The notes: generated by a model not told the origin, from the sequence alone. A stretch of 64,000 bases of DNA from Falsiroseomonas sp. (GCF_030695085.1 NZ_JAUYTS010000231.1:1-64000); one strand, 5' to 3'. Positions 17,871-26,942 are shown, numbered from the stretch's first letter. Program-made: numbers and translations.

Positions 17871-18539
17871 TCAGAAATCCAGATCGTCGTAATGCGGCGG
17901 CGGCACCACGCCGGTGACGCGGTCGCCCAGCAGCGGGCGGAAACTGGGGCGGGACTTCACCCGCGCATACCAATCCTTCGCCGCATCGCAGATTGACCAG
18001 TCCACGTCGCCGATATAATCCAGCGTCGAAAGCTGCGCCGCCGCCGCCAGATCCGCCAAGCCGATCTGCGGCCCGCCGAGCCAGGCGCGGGTTTCCGCCA
18101 GCCAGCCGATATATTCGAGATGCGGCTTCAGATTCGCATAGCCGGCGCGGATCGCCGTGGCGTCCGGATTGCCCCGGCCGAGCAGCCGCTTCATCTGCTT
18201 CTCGAACACCAGGTTGCGGGTGACCTCGGCGTAGAATTTGTGGTCGAACCAGGCGACCAGCCGCCGCATTTCCGCCCGCTCACCCAGCGTGCGGCCGAGC
18301 AGCGGCATGTCCGGATAGGCCTCGTCGAGATACTCGCAGATCGCATAGGAATCGGCGATCGAAAGGCCGTTGGATTCCTGCAGCAGCGGCACCGTGCCGG
18401 CGGGATTCACCGCCAGGAATTCCTCACGCCTCTCCCACACCCGTTCGATCCGCAGATCGAAGGGAAGGCGCTTCTCGGCCAGAGCGAGGCGGACCTTGCG
18501 GGCAAAGGGGGAAAGAGGAAGGTGAAAAAGGGTCCGCAT
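17871..18539 (-). CDS. glutathione S-transferase family protein
   Basis: A 222-residue GST. The N-terminal thioredoxin-like domain begins MRTLFHLPLSPFARKVRLAL, and the E-S-N-G-L-S-I-A-D-S-Y-A-I-C segment supplies the cis-Pro/Glu-Ser glutathione-binding pattern. A helical C-terminal domain follows. The active-site residue in this subgroup is likely a serine near position 10. It probably handles electrophile detoxification or glutathione-dependent reduction. The frame extends upstream to 18695 but without family similarity. Confidence 0.88.
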   Translation of the reverse strand: MRTLFHLPLSPFARKVRLALAEKRLPFDLRIERVWERREEFLAVNPAGTVPLLQESNGLSIADSYAICEYLDEAYPDMPLLGRTLGERAEMRRLVAWFDHKFYAEVTRNLVFEKQMKRLLGRGNPDATAIRAGYANLKPHLEYIGWLAETRAWLGGPQIGLADLAAAAQLSTLDYIGDVDWSICDAAKDWYARVKSRPSFRPLLGDRVTGVVPPPHYDDLDF

Positions 18540-18618
18540 GCGTGCCGATATTTGAGACGGTGGGAATATTGCACGTGGCGCCCCCGGGGCCAACCCGCAG
18601 CCGCAGGTTGATAAGCTG

Positions 18619-19731
18619 CTACGCCCGTCGCGGCGCCGCATCCAGGGATGCGGCGATGGCGGCCCAGATCGGCTTGCGGCGCATCGCATCGTCATAGGGC
18701 AGCGGCCGCGCCTGCGCGGTGTCGCGGCGGCGATGTTCCGGCAGACGGCCCTCGCGGATCCAGGAATGGCGGTCCGTCAGCCCCCAGGTCACCACGGCGC
18801 GCACCGCCGGTTCCGCCAGCGTCGCATCCAGGAAGCGCCGCACCAGATCGGCCGCGGCCGCATCGCGCGGCCCGGAAGCGGCCGGCAAGGCGCTGCAATT
18901 CACGTCCATCTCCGTCACCTCGATGGTCAGGCCCAGCGCCGCAACATCGGCCAGGAAGGCGCGCCATTCGGAGGCCTCGAAAGGCTGGCCGGCCTGCAGA
19001 TGCGCCTGCACGCCCAGCACCTGCACCGGCGCGCCCACCCGGCGCAGCCCCCGCAGCAGGCCGAGCACGCCGAGGCGGCGGCGGCGGGACCACGCGGTGG
19101 CGTGCTCGCAGCCGAAATCATTATAGGCGAGCCGCGCGGCGGGGTCCGCGGCGCGGGCCATGTGGAAGGCCTGCGGCAGGTAATCCGGCCCCAGGCGGTT
19201 CAGCAGCCAGGTGCGGCGCAGGAAATCCGGGCGCCCATCCTCCGGTGCCACCGCCTCATTCACCACATCCCAGGTGGTGACGCGGCCCTGCCAGCGCAGC
19301 ATCGTGGCATCGACATGCTGCGCCATGGCCGCCGCCGTGCCCCGCGCCGAAAGATCCGCCAACCAGCGCGGCTCACTCTCATGCCACAGCAGGGTGTGGC
19401 CGCGCACGGCCATGCCGTTGCGGCGGGCGAAATCGAAAAGCTGGTCGGCGCGACGGGTACGGCGGTTGCCGGCCTGCGGCTCCAGCTCCGCCCATTTCAT
19501 CTCATACTCGGCGACCAGCAGCCCGCAATCGGCGCGGAAGGCGGCGGCGAGGTCCGGCTCCATCAATTGGCGCGTGCTGAGCGCGGCGCCGAAGGCGAGG
19601 CCCTTGGCGGCAGCGCGGGCGTGCAGGCCGCCACCCGGTGCCGCCGGCGGCGTGACCATCCCTGGTTGCGCCGACGCGCAACCAGGGATGGCCAGGCTGA
19701 GAAGCCCGCGCCGCGTGGCCTGGAGGATCAC
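18619..19731 (-). CDS. endo-1,4-beta-xylanase (GH10), Tat-like signal peptide
   Basis: A glycoside hydrolase family 10 enzyme that cleaves internal beta-1,4-xylosidic bonds. Both catalytic glutamates are visible: acid/base E159 in WDVVNEA and nucleophile E274 in TEMDV. TLLWHESEPRW supports the fold. The 370-residue length fits a single-domain enzyme. The start is a GTG whose GTGA overlaps the gltB stop. Residues 6-21 look like a short twin-arginine export signal (TRRGLLSL, then C-A-S-A). A perfect hairpin lies inside these signal codons. Secretion is inferred. Confidence 0.88.
   Translation of the reverse strand: MILQATRRGLLSLAIPGCASAQPGMVTPPAAPGGGLHARAAAKGLAFGAALSTRQLMEPDLAAAFRADCGLLVAEYEMKWAELEPQAGNRRTRRADQLFDFARRNGMAVRGHTLLWHESEPRWLADLSARGTAAAMAQHVDATMLRWQGRVTTWDVVNEAVAPEDGRPDFLRRTWLLNRLGPDYLPQAFHMARAADPAARLAYNDFGCEHATAWSRRRRLGVLGLLRGLRRVGAPVQVLGVQAHLQAGQPFEASEWRAFLADVAALGLTIEVTEMDVNCSALPAASGPRDAAAADLVRRFLDATLAEPAVRAVVTWGLTDRHSWIREGRLPEHRRRDTAQARPLPYDDAMRRKPIWAAIAASLDAAPRRA
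19656..19691. repeat. perfect 16-bp inverted repeat inside xylanase signal-peptide codons
   Basis: Arms 19656-19671 and 19676-19691 are exact complements around a CGAC loop. On the minus-strand transcript the hairpin begins 37 nt after the gltB stop and 40 nt into the xylanase gene. It could act as the gltB terminator or as a translation/mRNA-stability element for the xylanase. It is unlikely to be chance at this length. Confidence 0.85.
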
Positions 19732-22700
19732 TCCGCGGCGACGGCCAGCGCGTCTTCCATCGGCTGCGGCAAATACCGGGAGAAATCCTTCGGCACGACG
19801 TGCCAGAAGTTCAGCCGCTCCGTCGCCCAGTCATTCAACAGGCGGGCGGCGAAGGGGCTGTTGGTTTCCTCGACATGCCGCGCGACATGCTCACGCAGCG
19901 CGGCATCCCAATGGGCGGAGCCGCCGATGCGACGCCAGAGCAGCGTCTCCGGGTTCACGCGGTGTTCGAAGCTGGCGCCGGCGTCATAGACAAAGGCCAT
20001 GCCGCCGGTGAAGCCTGCGCCGAAATTGTCGCCGACCGGGCCGAGGATCACGACGGTGCCGCCCGTCATGTATTCGCAGCCATTGGCACCGACGCCTTCC
20101 ACCACCGCCAGCGCGCCGGAATTGCGCACCGCGAAGCGTTCCCCCGCCTGCCCCGCCGCGAACAGCGCGCCGCTGGTCGCACCATACAGGCAGGTGTTGC
20201 CGATGATGGTGTTGTCCTTCCACACCAAAGTGGAGGACGGCGCCGGCCGCACCACGATGGTGCCGCCGGACAGGCCCTTGCCGACATAGTCATTGGCGTC
20301 GCCAAAGACTTCCAGCTTCAGGCCACGCACCGCGAAGGCACCGAGCGACTGCCCGGCCGAGCCACGCAGGCGCACCGAGAGATGGCCGCGCTGCAGCCCC
20401 TCCATCCCGAAGCGCCGGACGATCTTGCTGCTGATCTTGGTGCCGATGGCGCGGTGCGTGTTGCGGATGTTGTAGGCGAGCTGCATTTTCTCGCCGCGCT
20501 CGAACAGCGCCGCCGCATCGCGGATCATGTCGGCGTCCAACGTCTCCGGCACCTCGTTGCGGCCTTCGAGGGTGCAGTAGGCGGCGTGCGCGCCCGAATC
20601 CGCCTTCACCAGCAGCGGGTTCAGGTCGAGGTCATCCAGATCCTCCGCACCGCGGCTGACCTGGCGCAGCAGGTCGGTGCGGCCGATCACCTCCGTCAGC
20701 CGGCGGAAGCCGAGGCCGGCGAGAATTTCGCGCACCTCCTCCGCCACGAAGCTGAACAGGTTGATGACCTTCTCCGGCGTGCCGGCGAACTTCTGCCGCA
20801 GCGCGTCGTCCTGGGTGCAGACGCCGACCGGGCAGGTGTTGGAGTGGCACTGGCGCACCATGATGCAGCCCATGGCGACGAGGCTCGCCGTGCCGATGCC
20901 GAATTCCTCGGCGCCCAGCATGGCCGCAATCACCACGTCCCGCCCGGTCTTCAGCCCGCCATCCGTCCGCAGCTTCACGCGATGCCGCAGGCGGTTGAGC
21001 ATCAGCACCTGATGCGTCTCGGTCAGCCCCATCTCCCAGGGCAGGCCGGCATGCTTGATGGAGGAAACGGGCGAGGCACCCGTGCCGCCGGAATGGCCGG
21101 AGACCAGGATCGCATCCGCCTTCGCCTTCGCCACGCCGGCCGCGATGGTGCCGATGCCGGACCGCGCCACCAGCTTCACGCAGACGGTGGCTTCCGGGTT
21201 GATCTGCTTCAGATCGTAGATGAGCTGCGCAAGATCCTCGATCGAGTAGATGTCGTGGTGCGGCGGCGGCGAGATGAGCATCACGCCCGGCGTCGAATGC
21301 CGCAGCTTGGCGATGAGTTCGGTCACCTTGAAGCCGGGCAGCTGCCCGCCCTCGCCGGGCTTGGCGCCCTGCGCGACCTTGATCTCGATTTCCTTGCAGT
21401 TGTTCAGGTATTCGGCGGTGACACCGAAGCGGCCCGAGGCGATCTGCTTGATGGCGGAATTCGCGTTGTCGCCATTGCGGCGCGGCCGCGCCCGCGCGGG
21501 ATCTTCGCCACCCTCGCCGCTGTCGCTGCGCGCGCCGATGCGGTTCATGGCAATCGACAGCGTCTCATGCGCTTCCGGCGAAAGGGCACCGAGGGAAATG
21601 CCAGGTGCCACCAGGCGCTTGCGGATTTCGGTGATGCTCTCGACTTCCTCGAGCGAGACGGGCACGCGCCCCTCCGCCCGGAAATCCAGCAGGTCGCGCA
21701 GCGCGACGGGGGGCAGCTTCCGCACGCCCTCCGAATACCGCTTGAAGGTCTGGTAGCTATCCGTCTCCACCGCCTTCTGCAGCGTGTGGATCAGCGACCC
21801 GTCGAAGGCGTGGTTCTCGCCGCGCTTGCGCAGCTTGTACAACCCGCCCACCGGCAGCGTCACCGCATCCGCATCCCAGGCCTTCTCATGCAGCGCCAGC
21901 ACGCGCCGCGCGATGCCGGACAGGCCGATGCCGGAGATGCGGCTGGCGATGCCCGGGAAGAACTCGGCCACCAGCGCGCGGGACAGTCCGATCGCCTCGA
22001 AATTCATACCGCCGCGGTAGGACGAAATGACGGAGATGCCCATCTTGGACATCACCTTCAGCAGCCCCTTATCGACCGCCTTCTTGTAGCGGGCGACGCA
22101 ATCCTTCAGCGAAAGGCCCTCGAACAGCCCGCGGCGGTGCCGGTCCGCGATGCTCTCCTGCGCCAGATAGGCGTTCACCGTGGTGGCGCCGGCACCGATC
22201 AGCACGGCGATGTAGTGCACATCGATGGATTCGGCGCAGCGCAGGTTCAGGCTGGTGAAGGTCCGCAGCGAATTCTTCACCAGATGCGTGTGCACGCCAC
22301 CGACCGCGAGGATCATCGGGATGGCGGCACGCGCCGCGCCCTGCCCTTCATCGGTCAGGATCACATGCGCACAGCCGCTGCGCACGCCTTCCTCGGCCTC
22401 ACGCCGGATACGCTCGATGGCGTGGCGCAGGCCCTGCTCGCCATCCGCGACCGCGAAGGTGCAGTCCACCACACAGGCGGTGTCGCCCATATAGGCGCGC
22501 ATGGCGGCGAATTCCGCATTGGACAGAACCGGACTGTCCAGCATCAGCATGTCGCACTGGGTCGGGTCCTCATCGAGGATGTTGCCCAGATTGCCGAGGC
22601 GGGTCTTCAGCGACATCACCCGCGTCTCACGCAGAGAATCGATCGGCGGGTTGGTGACCTGGCTGAAATTCTGCCGGAAGTAGTGGTGCAGGCCGCGGTA

Positions 22701-24260
22701 CTGGGTGGAGAGAACGGCGATGGGTGTGTCGTCGCCCATGCTGCCGATGGCTTCCGCCGCATCCTCCACCATCGGATGCAGGATCGTCTCCAGCTCCTCC
22801 AGCGTATAGCCCATGGCGAGCTGGCGGCGGCGCAGCGCCTCTCCGGTCAGCTCCGCCTGCTCATCGGCGCCGGCCTTGACGATGCCGTCGATGCGGGTGG
22901 TGCGGCTGGTCCATTCGCCGAAGGGCTTGCGCGACGAGAGCGCATCCTTCAGCTCCGTGTCGCCATAGAAGCGGCCGGTGGACAGGTCCACGCCGACGCA
23001 CTGGCCGGGGCCGACACGGCCCTTCGCCACCACGCGGTTCTCATCCACCTTCACCATGCCGGTCTCGGAGCCGATGATGAGGATGTTGTCCGTGGTGATG
23101 CTGTAGCGCATCGGCCGCAGCCCGTTGCGGTCCAGCCCGCCGATCACCCATTTGCCGTCGGTCGCCGCGATGGCGGCCGGGCCGTCCCAGGGTTCCATCA
23201 CCGCATTGCAGTACAGGAACATCTCCCGGTGCGCGTCCGGCATGGTCGCGTTGCTGCCGAGGCTTTCCGGGATCAGCATGGACTTCGCCATCGGCGCGTC
23301 ACGGCCGCCGCGCACCAGCAGCTCGAACACATTGTCCAGCGTCGCGGTGTCCGATCCGCCGGCCTGCACGATCGGCTTGATGTCCTCCATATGCGCATCC
23401 AGCAACGGATGCGCCAGCCGCGTCTCATGCGACTTCATCCAGTTGATGTTGCCGTGGACGGTGTTGATCTCGCCGTTATGGGCGAGCATACGGAAGGGCT
23501 GGGCGAGACGCCAGGTCGGGAAGGTGTTGGTCGAATAGCGCTGGTGGTAGATCGCGAAGCGCGACACGAAGCGCGCATCCAGCAGGTCCGGGTAGAATTC
23601 GGTCAGGCTCTCCGCCAGGAACATGCCCTTGTAGACGATGGACCGGCAGGACAGGGAACACAGGTACAGTTCGGGAATCTGCGCCGCGATCGCCTGCTTC
23701 TCGATCCTGCGGCGGATCACATACATGTCCCGCTCGTACAGATCCTCGTCCACGCCACGCGGATTCCACAGCAGGATCTGCTCGATCTCCGGCCGCGTCG
23801 CATTGGCCTTCTCGCCGATGCAGGACACGTCGATCGGAACCTGGCGCCAGGAATAGATGGCGTAGCCGGCGGCGAGGATTTCCGATTCCACGATCTGCCG
23901 GCAACGCTCCTGCGCGCCGAGATCGGTCTTCGGCAGGAACACCATGCCCACCGCGATGCGCCCTGGCCGCAGCCGGTCGCCGCCGCGCTCCACGACTTCG
24001 GCGAAGAAATTCTGCGGGATCTCGATATGGATGCCGGCGCCGTCGCCGGTCTTGCCATCCGCATCCACCGCGCCGCGATGCCACACCGCCTTCAGCGCAT
24101 CGATGCCGGCCTGCACCACCTTGCGATGCGCCTGGCCATCCAGCGATGCGACAAGCCCGACGCCGCAGGCATCATGTTCCGTCAGGTCGATTTGTCCCGC
24201 GCCCGAAAGCAGCGTGGCGTTGGCGCGAAAATCCTCGACGTAGTTGTCCATCGTCGTCAC
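19728..24260 (-). CDS. gltB: glutamate synthase large subunit
   Basis: The NADPH-GOGAT alpha subunit transfers the glutamine amide to 2-oxoglutarate. The 1510 residues contain an N-terminal class II glutaminase (catalytic C32 in HDACGVGL, exposed after propeptide removal), a central domain, the FMN/2-oxoglutarate barrel, a 3Fe-4S cluster segment (CMVRQCHSNTCPVGVC) and the C-terminal GXGXG beta-helix. The start overlaps the gltD stop by 4 nt. An ATG three codons downstream is also possible. A 1500-codon antisense frame is a GC artefact. Confidence 0.98.
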   Translation of the reverse strand: MTTMDNYVEDFRANATLLSGAGQIDLTEHDACGVGLVASLDGQAHRKVVQAGIDALKAVWHRGAVDADGKTGDGAGIHIEIPQNFFAEVVERGGDRLRPGRIAVGMVFLPKTDLGAQERCRQIVESEILAAGYAIYSWRQVPIDVSCIGEKANATRPEIEQILLWNPRGVDEDLYERDMYVIRRRIEKQAIAAQIPELYLCSLSCRSIVYKGMFLAESLTEFYPDLLDARFVSRFAIYHQRYSTNTFPTWRLAQPFRMLAHNGEINTVHGNINWMKSHETRLAHPLLDAHMEDIKPIVQAGGSDTATLDNVFELLVRGGRDAPMAKSMLIPESLGSNATMPDAHREMFLYCNAVMEPWDGPAAIAATDGKWVIGGLDRNGLRPMRYSITTDNILIIGSETGMVKVDENRVVAKGRVGPGQCVGVDLSTGRFYGDTELKDALSSRKPFGEWTSRTTRIDGIVKAGADEQAELTGEALRRRQLAMGYTLEELETILHPMVEDAAEAIGSMGDDTPIAVLSTQYRGLHHYFRQNFSQVTNPPIDSLRETRVMSLKTRLGNLGNILDEDPTQCDMLMLDSPVLSNAEFAAMRAYMGDTACVVDCTFAVADGEQGLRHAIERIRREAEEGVRSGCAHVILTDEGQGAARAAIPMILAVGGVHTHLVKNSLRTFTSLNLRCAESIDVHYIAVLIGAGATTVNAYLAQESIADRHRRGLFEGLSLKDCVARYKKAVDKGLLKVMSKMGISVISSYRGGMNFEAIGLSRALVAEFFPGIASRISGIGLSGIARRVLALHEKAWDADAVTLPVGGLYKLRKRGENHAFDGSLIHTLQKAVETDSYQTFKRYSEGVRKLPPVALRDLLDFRAEGRVPVSLEEVESITEIRKRLVAPGISLGALSPEAHETLSIAMNRIGARSDSGEGGEDPARARPRRNGDNANSAIKQIASGRFGVTAEYLNNCKEIEIKVAQGAKPGEGGQLPGFKVTELIAKLRHSTPGVMLISPPPHHDIYSIEDLAQLIYDLKQINPEATVCVKLVARSGIGTIAAGVAKAKADAILVSGHSGGTGASPVSSIKHAGLPWEMGLTETHQVLMLNRLRHRVKLRTDGGLKTGRDVVIAAMLGAEEFGIGTASLVAMGCIMVRQCHSNTCPVGVCTQDDALRQKFAGTPEKVINLFSFVAEEVREILAGLGFRRLTEVIGRTDLLRQVSRGAEDLDDLDLNPLLVKADSGAHAAYCTLEGRNEVPETLDADMIRDAAALFERGEKMQLAYNIRNTHRAIGTKISSKIVRRFGMEGLQRGHLSVRLRGSAGQSLGAFAVRGLKLEVFGDANDYVGKGLSGGTIVVRPAPSSTLVWKDNTIIGNTCLYGATSGALFAAGQAGERFAVRNSGALAVVEGVGANGCEYMTGGTVVILGPVGDNFGAGFTGGMAFVYDAGASFEHRVNPETLLWRRIGGSAHWDAALREHVARHVEETNSPFAARLLNDWATERLNFWHVVPKDFSRYLPQPMEDALAVAAE

Positions 24261-25696
24261 TCCGCCGCCACGGCGAGCGCCGCGGTCTTCTGCTCGATAT
24301 AGCTGTGCATGGTCTCGGCCGCGTCACGGCCATCGCGGATCGCCCAGACCACGAGCGAGGCACCGCGCACGATGTCACCGGCGGCAAACACGCCCGGCAG
24401 CGCCGTCATCATGGTGCGATGGTCCACCTTCAGCGTGCCCCATTTCGTCACCGGCAGCGCCGGTTCGTTGAAGGCCTTGGGCAGATCCTCCGGGTCGAAG
24501 CCGAGCGCCATGATGACGATGTCGGCCGGCAGGTCGAAGCTGCTGCCTGGAATCGGCTGGACCTGCTGGCGCCCTGTCGCATCCGGCAGGCCGAGATGCA
24601 TGCGGTGCGCGCGAACGGCGGTGACGGCGGCATCGCCCAGGAAGGCCTCCGGCGCGCCGAGCCATTCGAAGGTCACGCCTTCTTCCTCGGCGTTGTACAC
24701 CTCCCGCATCGAGCCGGGCATGTTCGCCTTGTCGCGCCGATAGAGGCAGGTGACGGAGGCAGCACCTTGGCGCACCGCGGTGCGGACGCAATCCATCGCG
24801 GTATCGCCACCGCCGATGACGACCACGCGCTTGCCGGCGGCGTTCATCGTGCCGCTGGCCATGCCGGGCACATTCTCACCCAGCCCGGCACGGTTCGACG
24901 CGGTCAGATAGTCCAGCGCCGGGACGATGCCGGGCAGGCCGATGCCGGGGGCGGCCATGCCGCGGGCCTTGTAGACGCCGGTCGCGATCAGCACGGCGTC
25001 GTGCTTCACGCGCAGCTCCTCCAGCGTGATGTCCTTCCCCACGGCGATGTTCAGGTGGAAGTGGATGCCGCCTTCCTCGAACTGCTTCCAGCGGCGCAGC
25101 ACCACCTCCTTCTCCAGCTTGAAGTTGGGGATGCCGTAGATCATCAGCCCGCCGACGCGGTCGTAGCGGTCATAGACATGCACCTGGTAGCCGCGCATCC
25201 GCAGCCGTTCGGCCGCCGCCAGCCCGCCCGGCCCGGCGCCGATGATGCCGACCGACTGTGCCAGTTCCCGCCGCGGCTTCGGCGCCTTGACCCAGCCATT
25301 CTCCCAGGCCGTGTCGGTGATGTATTTCTCGACCGACCCGATGGTGACGCTGCCGAAATCCTTCTCGATGACGCAGTTGCCCTCGCACAGGCGGTCCTGC
25401 GGGCAGATGCGGCCACAGATCTCGGGGAAGGTGTTGGTGGCGGCGGCGACCTCATAGGCCTCCTCGAGCCGGCCTTCCGCGGTGAGCTTCAGCCAGTCCG
25501 GAATATTGTTGTTGAGCGGACAATGCACCTGGCAGAAGGGCACGCCGCACTGGCTGCAGCGGCTGGACTGCGCCTTGGCCGAGTCAGGATCGAATTCCCG
25601 GTAGATCTCGGCGAAGTCCTCGCGCCGCGCCGTGGCCGGGCGTTTGTCCGGCTGGTGCTGGTCGAGGCGCACGAATTGCAGCATCCGATCGGCCAT
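24257..25696 (-). CDS. gltD: glutamate synthase small subunit
   Basis: The beta subunit of GOGAT passes electrons from NADPH through FAD and two [4Fe-4S] clusters to GltB. The 479 residues have the cysteine-rich N-terminus (CSQCGVPFCQVHCP and CGRICPQDRLCEGNC), the FAD motif GAGPGGLAAAE, and an NADPH-binding GGGDTAMD. The start at 25696 (MADRMLQF) has AGGAG 10 nt upstream and the family N-terminus. An ATG at 25753 would add 19 unlikely residues. It is the first gene of gltD-gltB-xylanase; gltD-before-gltB is the reverse of the E. coli order. Confidence 0.97.
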   Translation of the reverse strand: MADRMLQFVRLDQHQPDKRPATARREDFAEIYREFDPDSAKAQSSRCSQCGVPFCQVHCPLNNNIPDWLKLTAEGRLEEAYEVAAATNTFPEICGRICPQDRLCEGNCVIEKDFGSVTIGSVEKYITDTAWENGWVKAPKPRRELAQSVGIIGAGPGGLAAAERLRMRGYQVHVYDRYDRVGGLMIYGIPNFKLEKEVVLRRWKQFEEGGIHFHLNIAVGKDITLEELRVKHDAVLIATGVYKARGMAAPGIGLPGIVPALDYLTASNRAGLGENVPGMASGTMNAAGKRVVVIGGGDTAMDCVRTAVRQGAASVTCLYRRDKANMPGSMREVYNAEEEGVTFEWLGAPEAFLGDAAVTAVRAHRMHLGLPDATGRQQVQPIPGSSFDLPADIVIMALGFDPEDLPKAFNEPALPVTKWGTLKVDHRTMMTALPGVFAAGDIVRGASLVVWAIRDGRDAAETMHSYIEQKTAALAVAAE

Positions 25697-25767
25697 GGCG
25701 GCGCAGGCTCCTGACAGCGCGCGACCATCCGGCGGCGGCGCGGGGAGAGCCATCTACACCAGCGCCG

Positions 25768-25787
25768 AAACGGACGCGAGTCCGTTT
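25768..25787. promoter_or_regulatory. 8-bp inverted repeat upstream of gltD
   Basis: Arms 25768-25775 and 25780-25787 (AAACGGAC and its complement) flank a 4-nt loop. On the minus strand it ends in a T-rich arm, so it may terminate the upstream NDUFA9-like transcript, or it may act as an operator. It lies 72 nt before the gltD ATG. Confidence 0.5.
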
Positions 25788-25794
25788 TGGGCCT

Positions 25795-25817
25795 ATACGA
25801 CAGTATAACTGTCGTAT
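25795..25817. promoter_or_regulatory. 23-bp AT-rich palindrome, candidate operator of gltD-gltB
   Basis: Perfect 10-bp arms (ATACGACAGT and its complement) flank ATA. On the minus strand a TATACT hexamer sits at the centre, close to a -10 consensus but with no -35 at the right spacing. That fits a regulator-dependent promoter. It stands out as an AT-rich island in high-GC DNA, about 100 nt ahead of gltD. Confidence 0.6.
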
Positions 25818-25886
25818 TTTCTTCTCTCGCGCTTCCGAACCCGAACCGGCCGAAGAAGGGGGCCACTCAAAGGGTCCGAAGCGGCC

Positions 25887-26843
25887 TCATGCCGTCGCGA
25901 GGTCCCGCCGGCCGCCACCGGGCCGGAACCGCCGCAGATAGGCCGGCACCACCGATTCCACGGATTTCGGAGCAATGCCGAGCGCGGCAAGCCCCGGCAT
26001 GGAGGCCGACGCCACATTATCCTTGGCCAGCAGCAGAAGCTGGTCGCTGGTCAGTGCCGGATTGGGCAGCTTTTCCAGGATCCGGGCCTGGAAGCGCATC
26101 AGCCCCATCGGCATCTCCACCATCCGGCGGCGGCGATGCGTCGTCTCCAGGATGAAGCGCAGCACCTCCCGCATCGTCATCACGCGCGGCCCGCCGAGTT
26201 CATAGGTGGTGCCCTTGGCCTGGTCCTGCTCCAGCGCCGCCATCACCGCATCCGCCACATCCGCCATATAGACCGGCTGGAAGCGCGAATCGCCGGAGAC
26301 CACCGGCATGAAGGGCAGCATCTGTGCCATGCTGGCGAAGCGGTTGAAGAACTGGTCCTCCGGCCCGAAAACCACCGAGGGCCGCAGGATGGTGGCGGTG
26401 GGGAAGGCCGCCAGCACCGCCGCCTCCCCCTGCGCCTTGCTGCGCGCATACAGGCTCTCGCTGCCGGCATCCGCGCCGATGGCGGAGACCTGCACCATGC
26501 GCCGCGCGCCCGCCTTCGCCGCGGCATCCGCGATCAGGCCCGGCGCCTGACCCTGCACCCGCTCGAAATCCCCGGCCCGGTGCTCATGCAGGATGCCGAC
26601 CAGGTTGATGACCACATCGGCGCCGGAGACGGCGCGGGCCAGCGCCTCGGCATCCGTCACCGAGACCTGGAGCGGCACGATCTGGCCGACCCGGCCCTGC
26701 GTGGTCAGGAAGCGCATGCCGGCCGGGTTGCGCGTGGCCACCCGCACCACATAGCCCTGCGCCGCCAGCCGCTGCACCACGTAGCGGCCGATGAAGCCGG
26801 CGCCGCCGAAAACCGTCGCGACCTTGCGTTCCTGCTGCATCAT
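25887..26843 (-). CDS. NDUFA9-like NAD(P)H-binding SDR (complex I accessory-like)
   Basis: A 318-residue atypical SDR. The N-terminal Rossmann motif is TVFGGAGFIGRYV, followed by NLVGILHE and ILRPSVVFGPEDQFFNRFA. This pattern defines the complex I NDUFA9 subunit family common in alphaproteobacteria. It binds NADPH and may relate to respiratory complex I or ubiquinone metabolism; no nuo genes are nearby. The start at 26843 has GGAG 5 nt upstream; a second ATG follows directly. The tail is Arg/Gly-rich. Confidence 0.88.
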   Translation of the reverse strand: MMQQERKVATVFGGAGFIGRYVVQRLAAQGYVVRVATRNPAGMRFLTTQGRVGQIVPLQVSVTDAEALARAVSGADVVINLVGILHEHRAGDFERVQGQAPGLIADAAAKAGARRMVQVSAIGADAGSESLYARSKAQGEAAVLAAFPTATILRPSVVFGPEDQFFNRFASMAQMLPFMPVVSGDSRFQPVYMADVADAVMAALEQDQAKGTTYELGGPRVMTMREVLRFILETTHRRRRMVEMPMGLMRFQARILEKLPNPALTSDQLLLLAKDNVASASMPGLAALGIAPKSVESVVPAYLRRFRPGGGRRDLATA

Positions 26844-26872
26844 CCGCACTCCATCTGACCATTCGCTGCCGG

Positions 26873-26901
26873 ACCATATGGGGCCGCATGTACCGCGCCA
26901 A
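26873..26901 (-). promoter_or_regulatory. candidate sigma-70 promoter for the NDUFA9-like gene
   Basis: On the minus strand TTGGCG (26896-26901), 17 nt, then TATGGT (26873-26878) followed by CCGG, about 30 nt upstream of the ATG at 26843. The -10 and following bases match the form seen before thrS and dapD. Confidence 0.55.
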
Positions 26902-26942
26902 GGCGATGTCACGCCACGGCAAGAATTCCGCCTGTCACCCGC

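Noticed and set aside
19800-24302. 1500-codon open frame antisense to gltB
   Set aside because: High-GC codon bias leaves long stop-free frames on the opposite strand. The translation is rich in His/Arg/Gln with no domain, while gltB on the minus strand is full-length and conserved.
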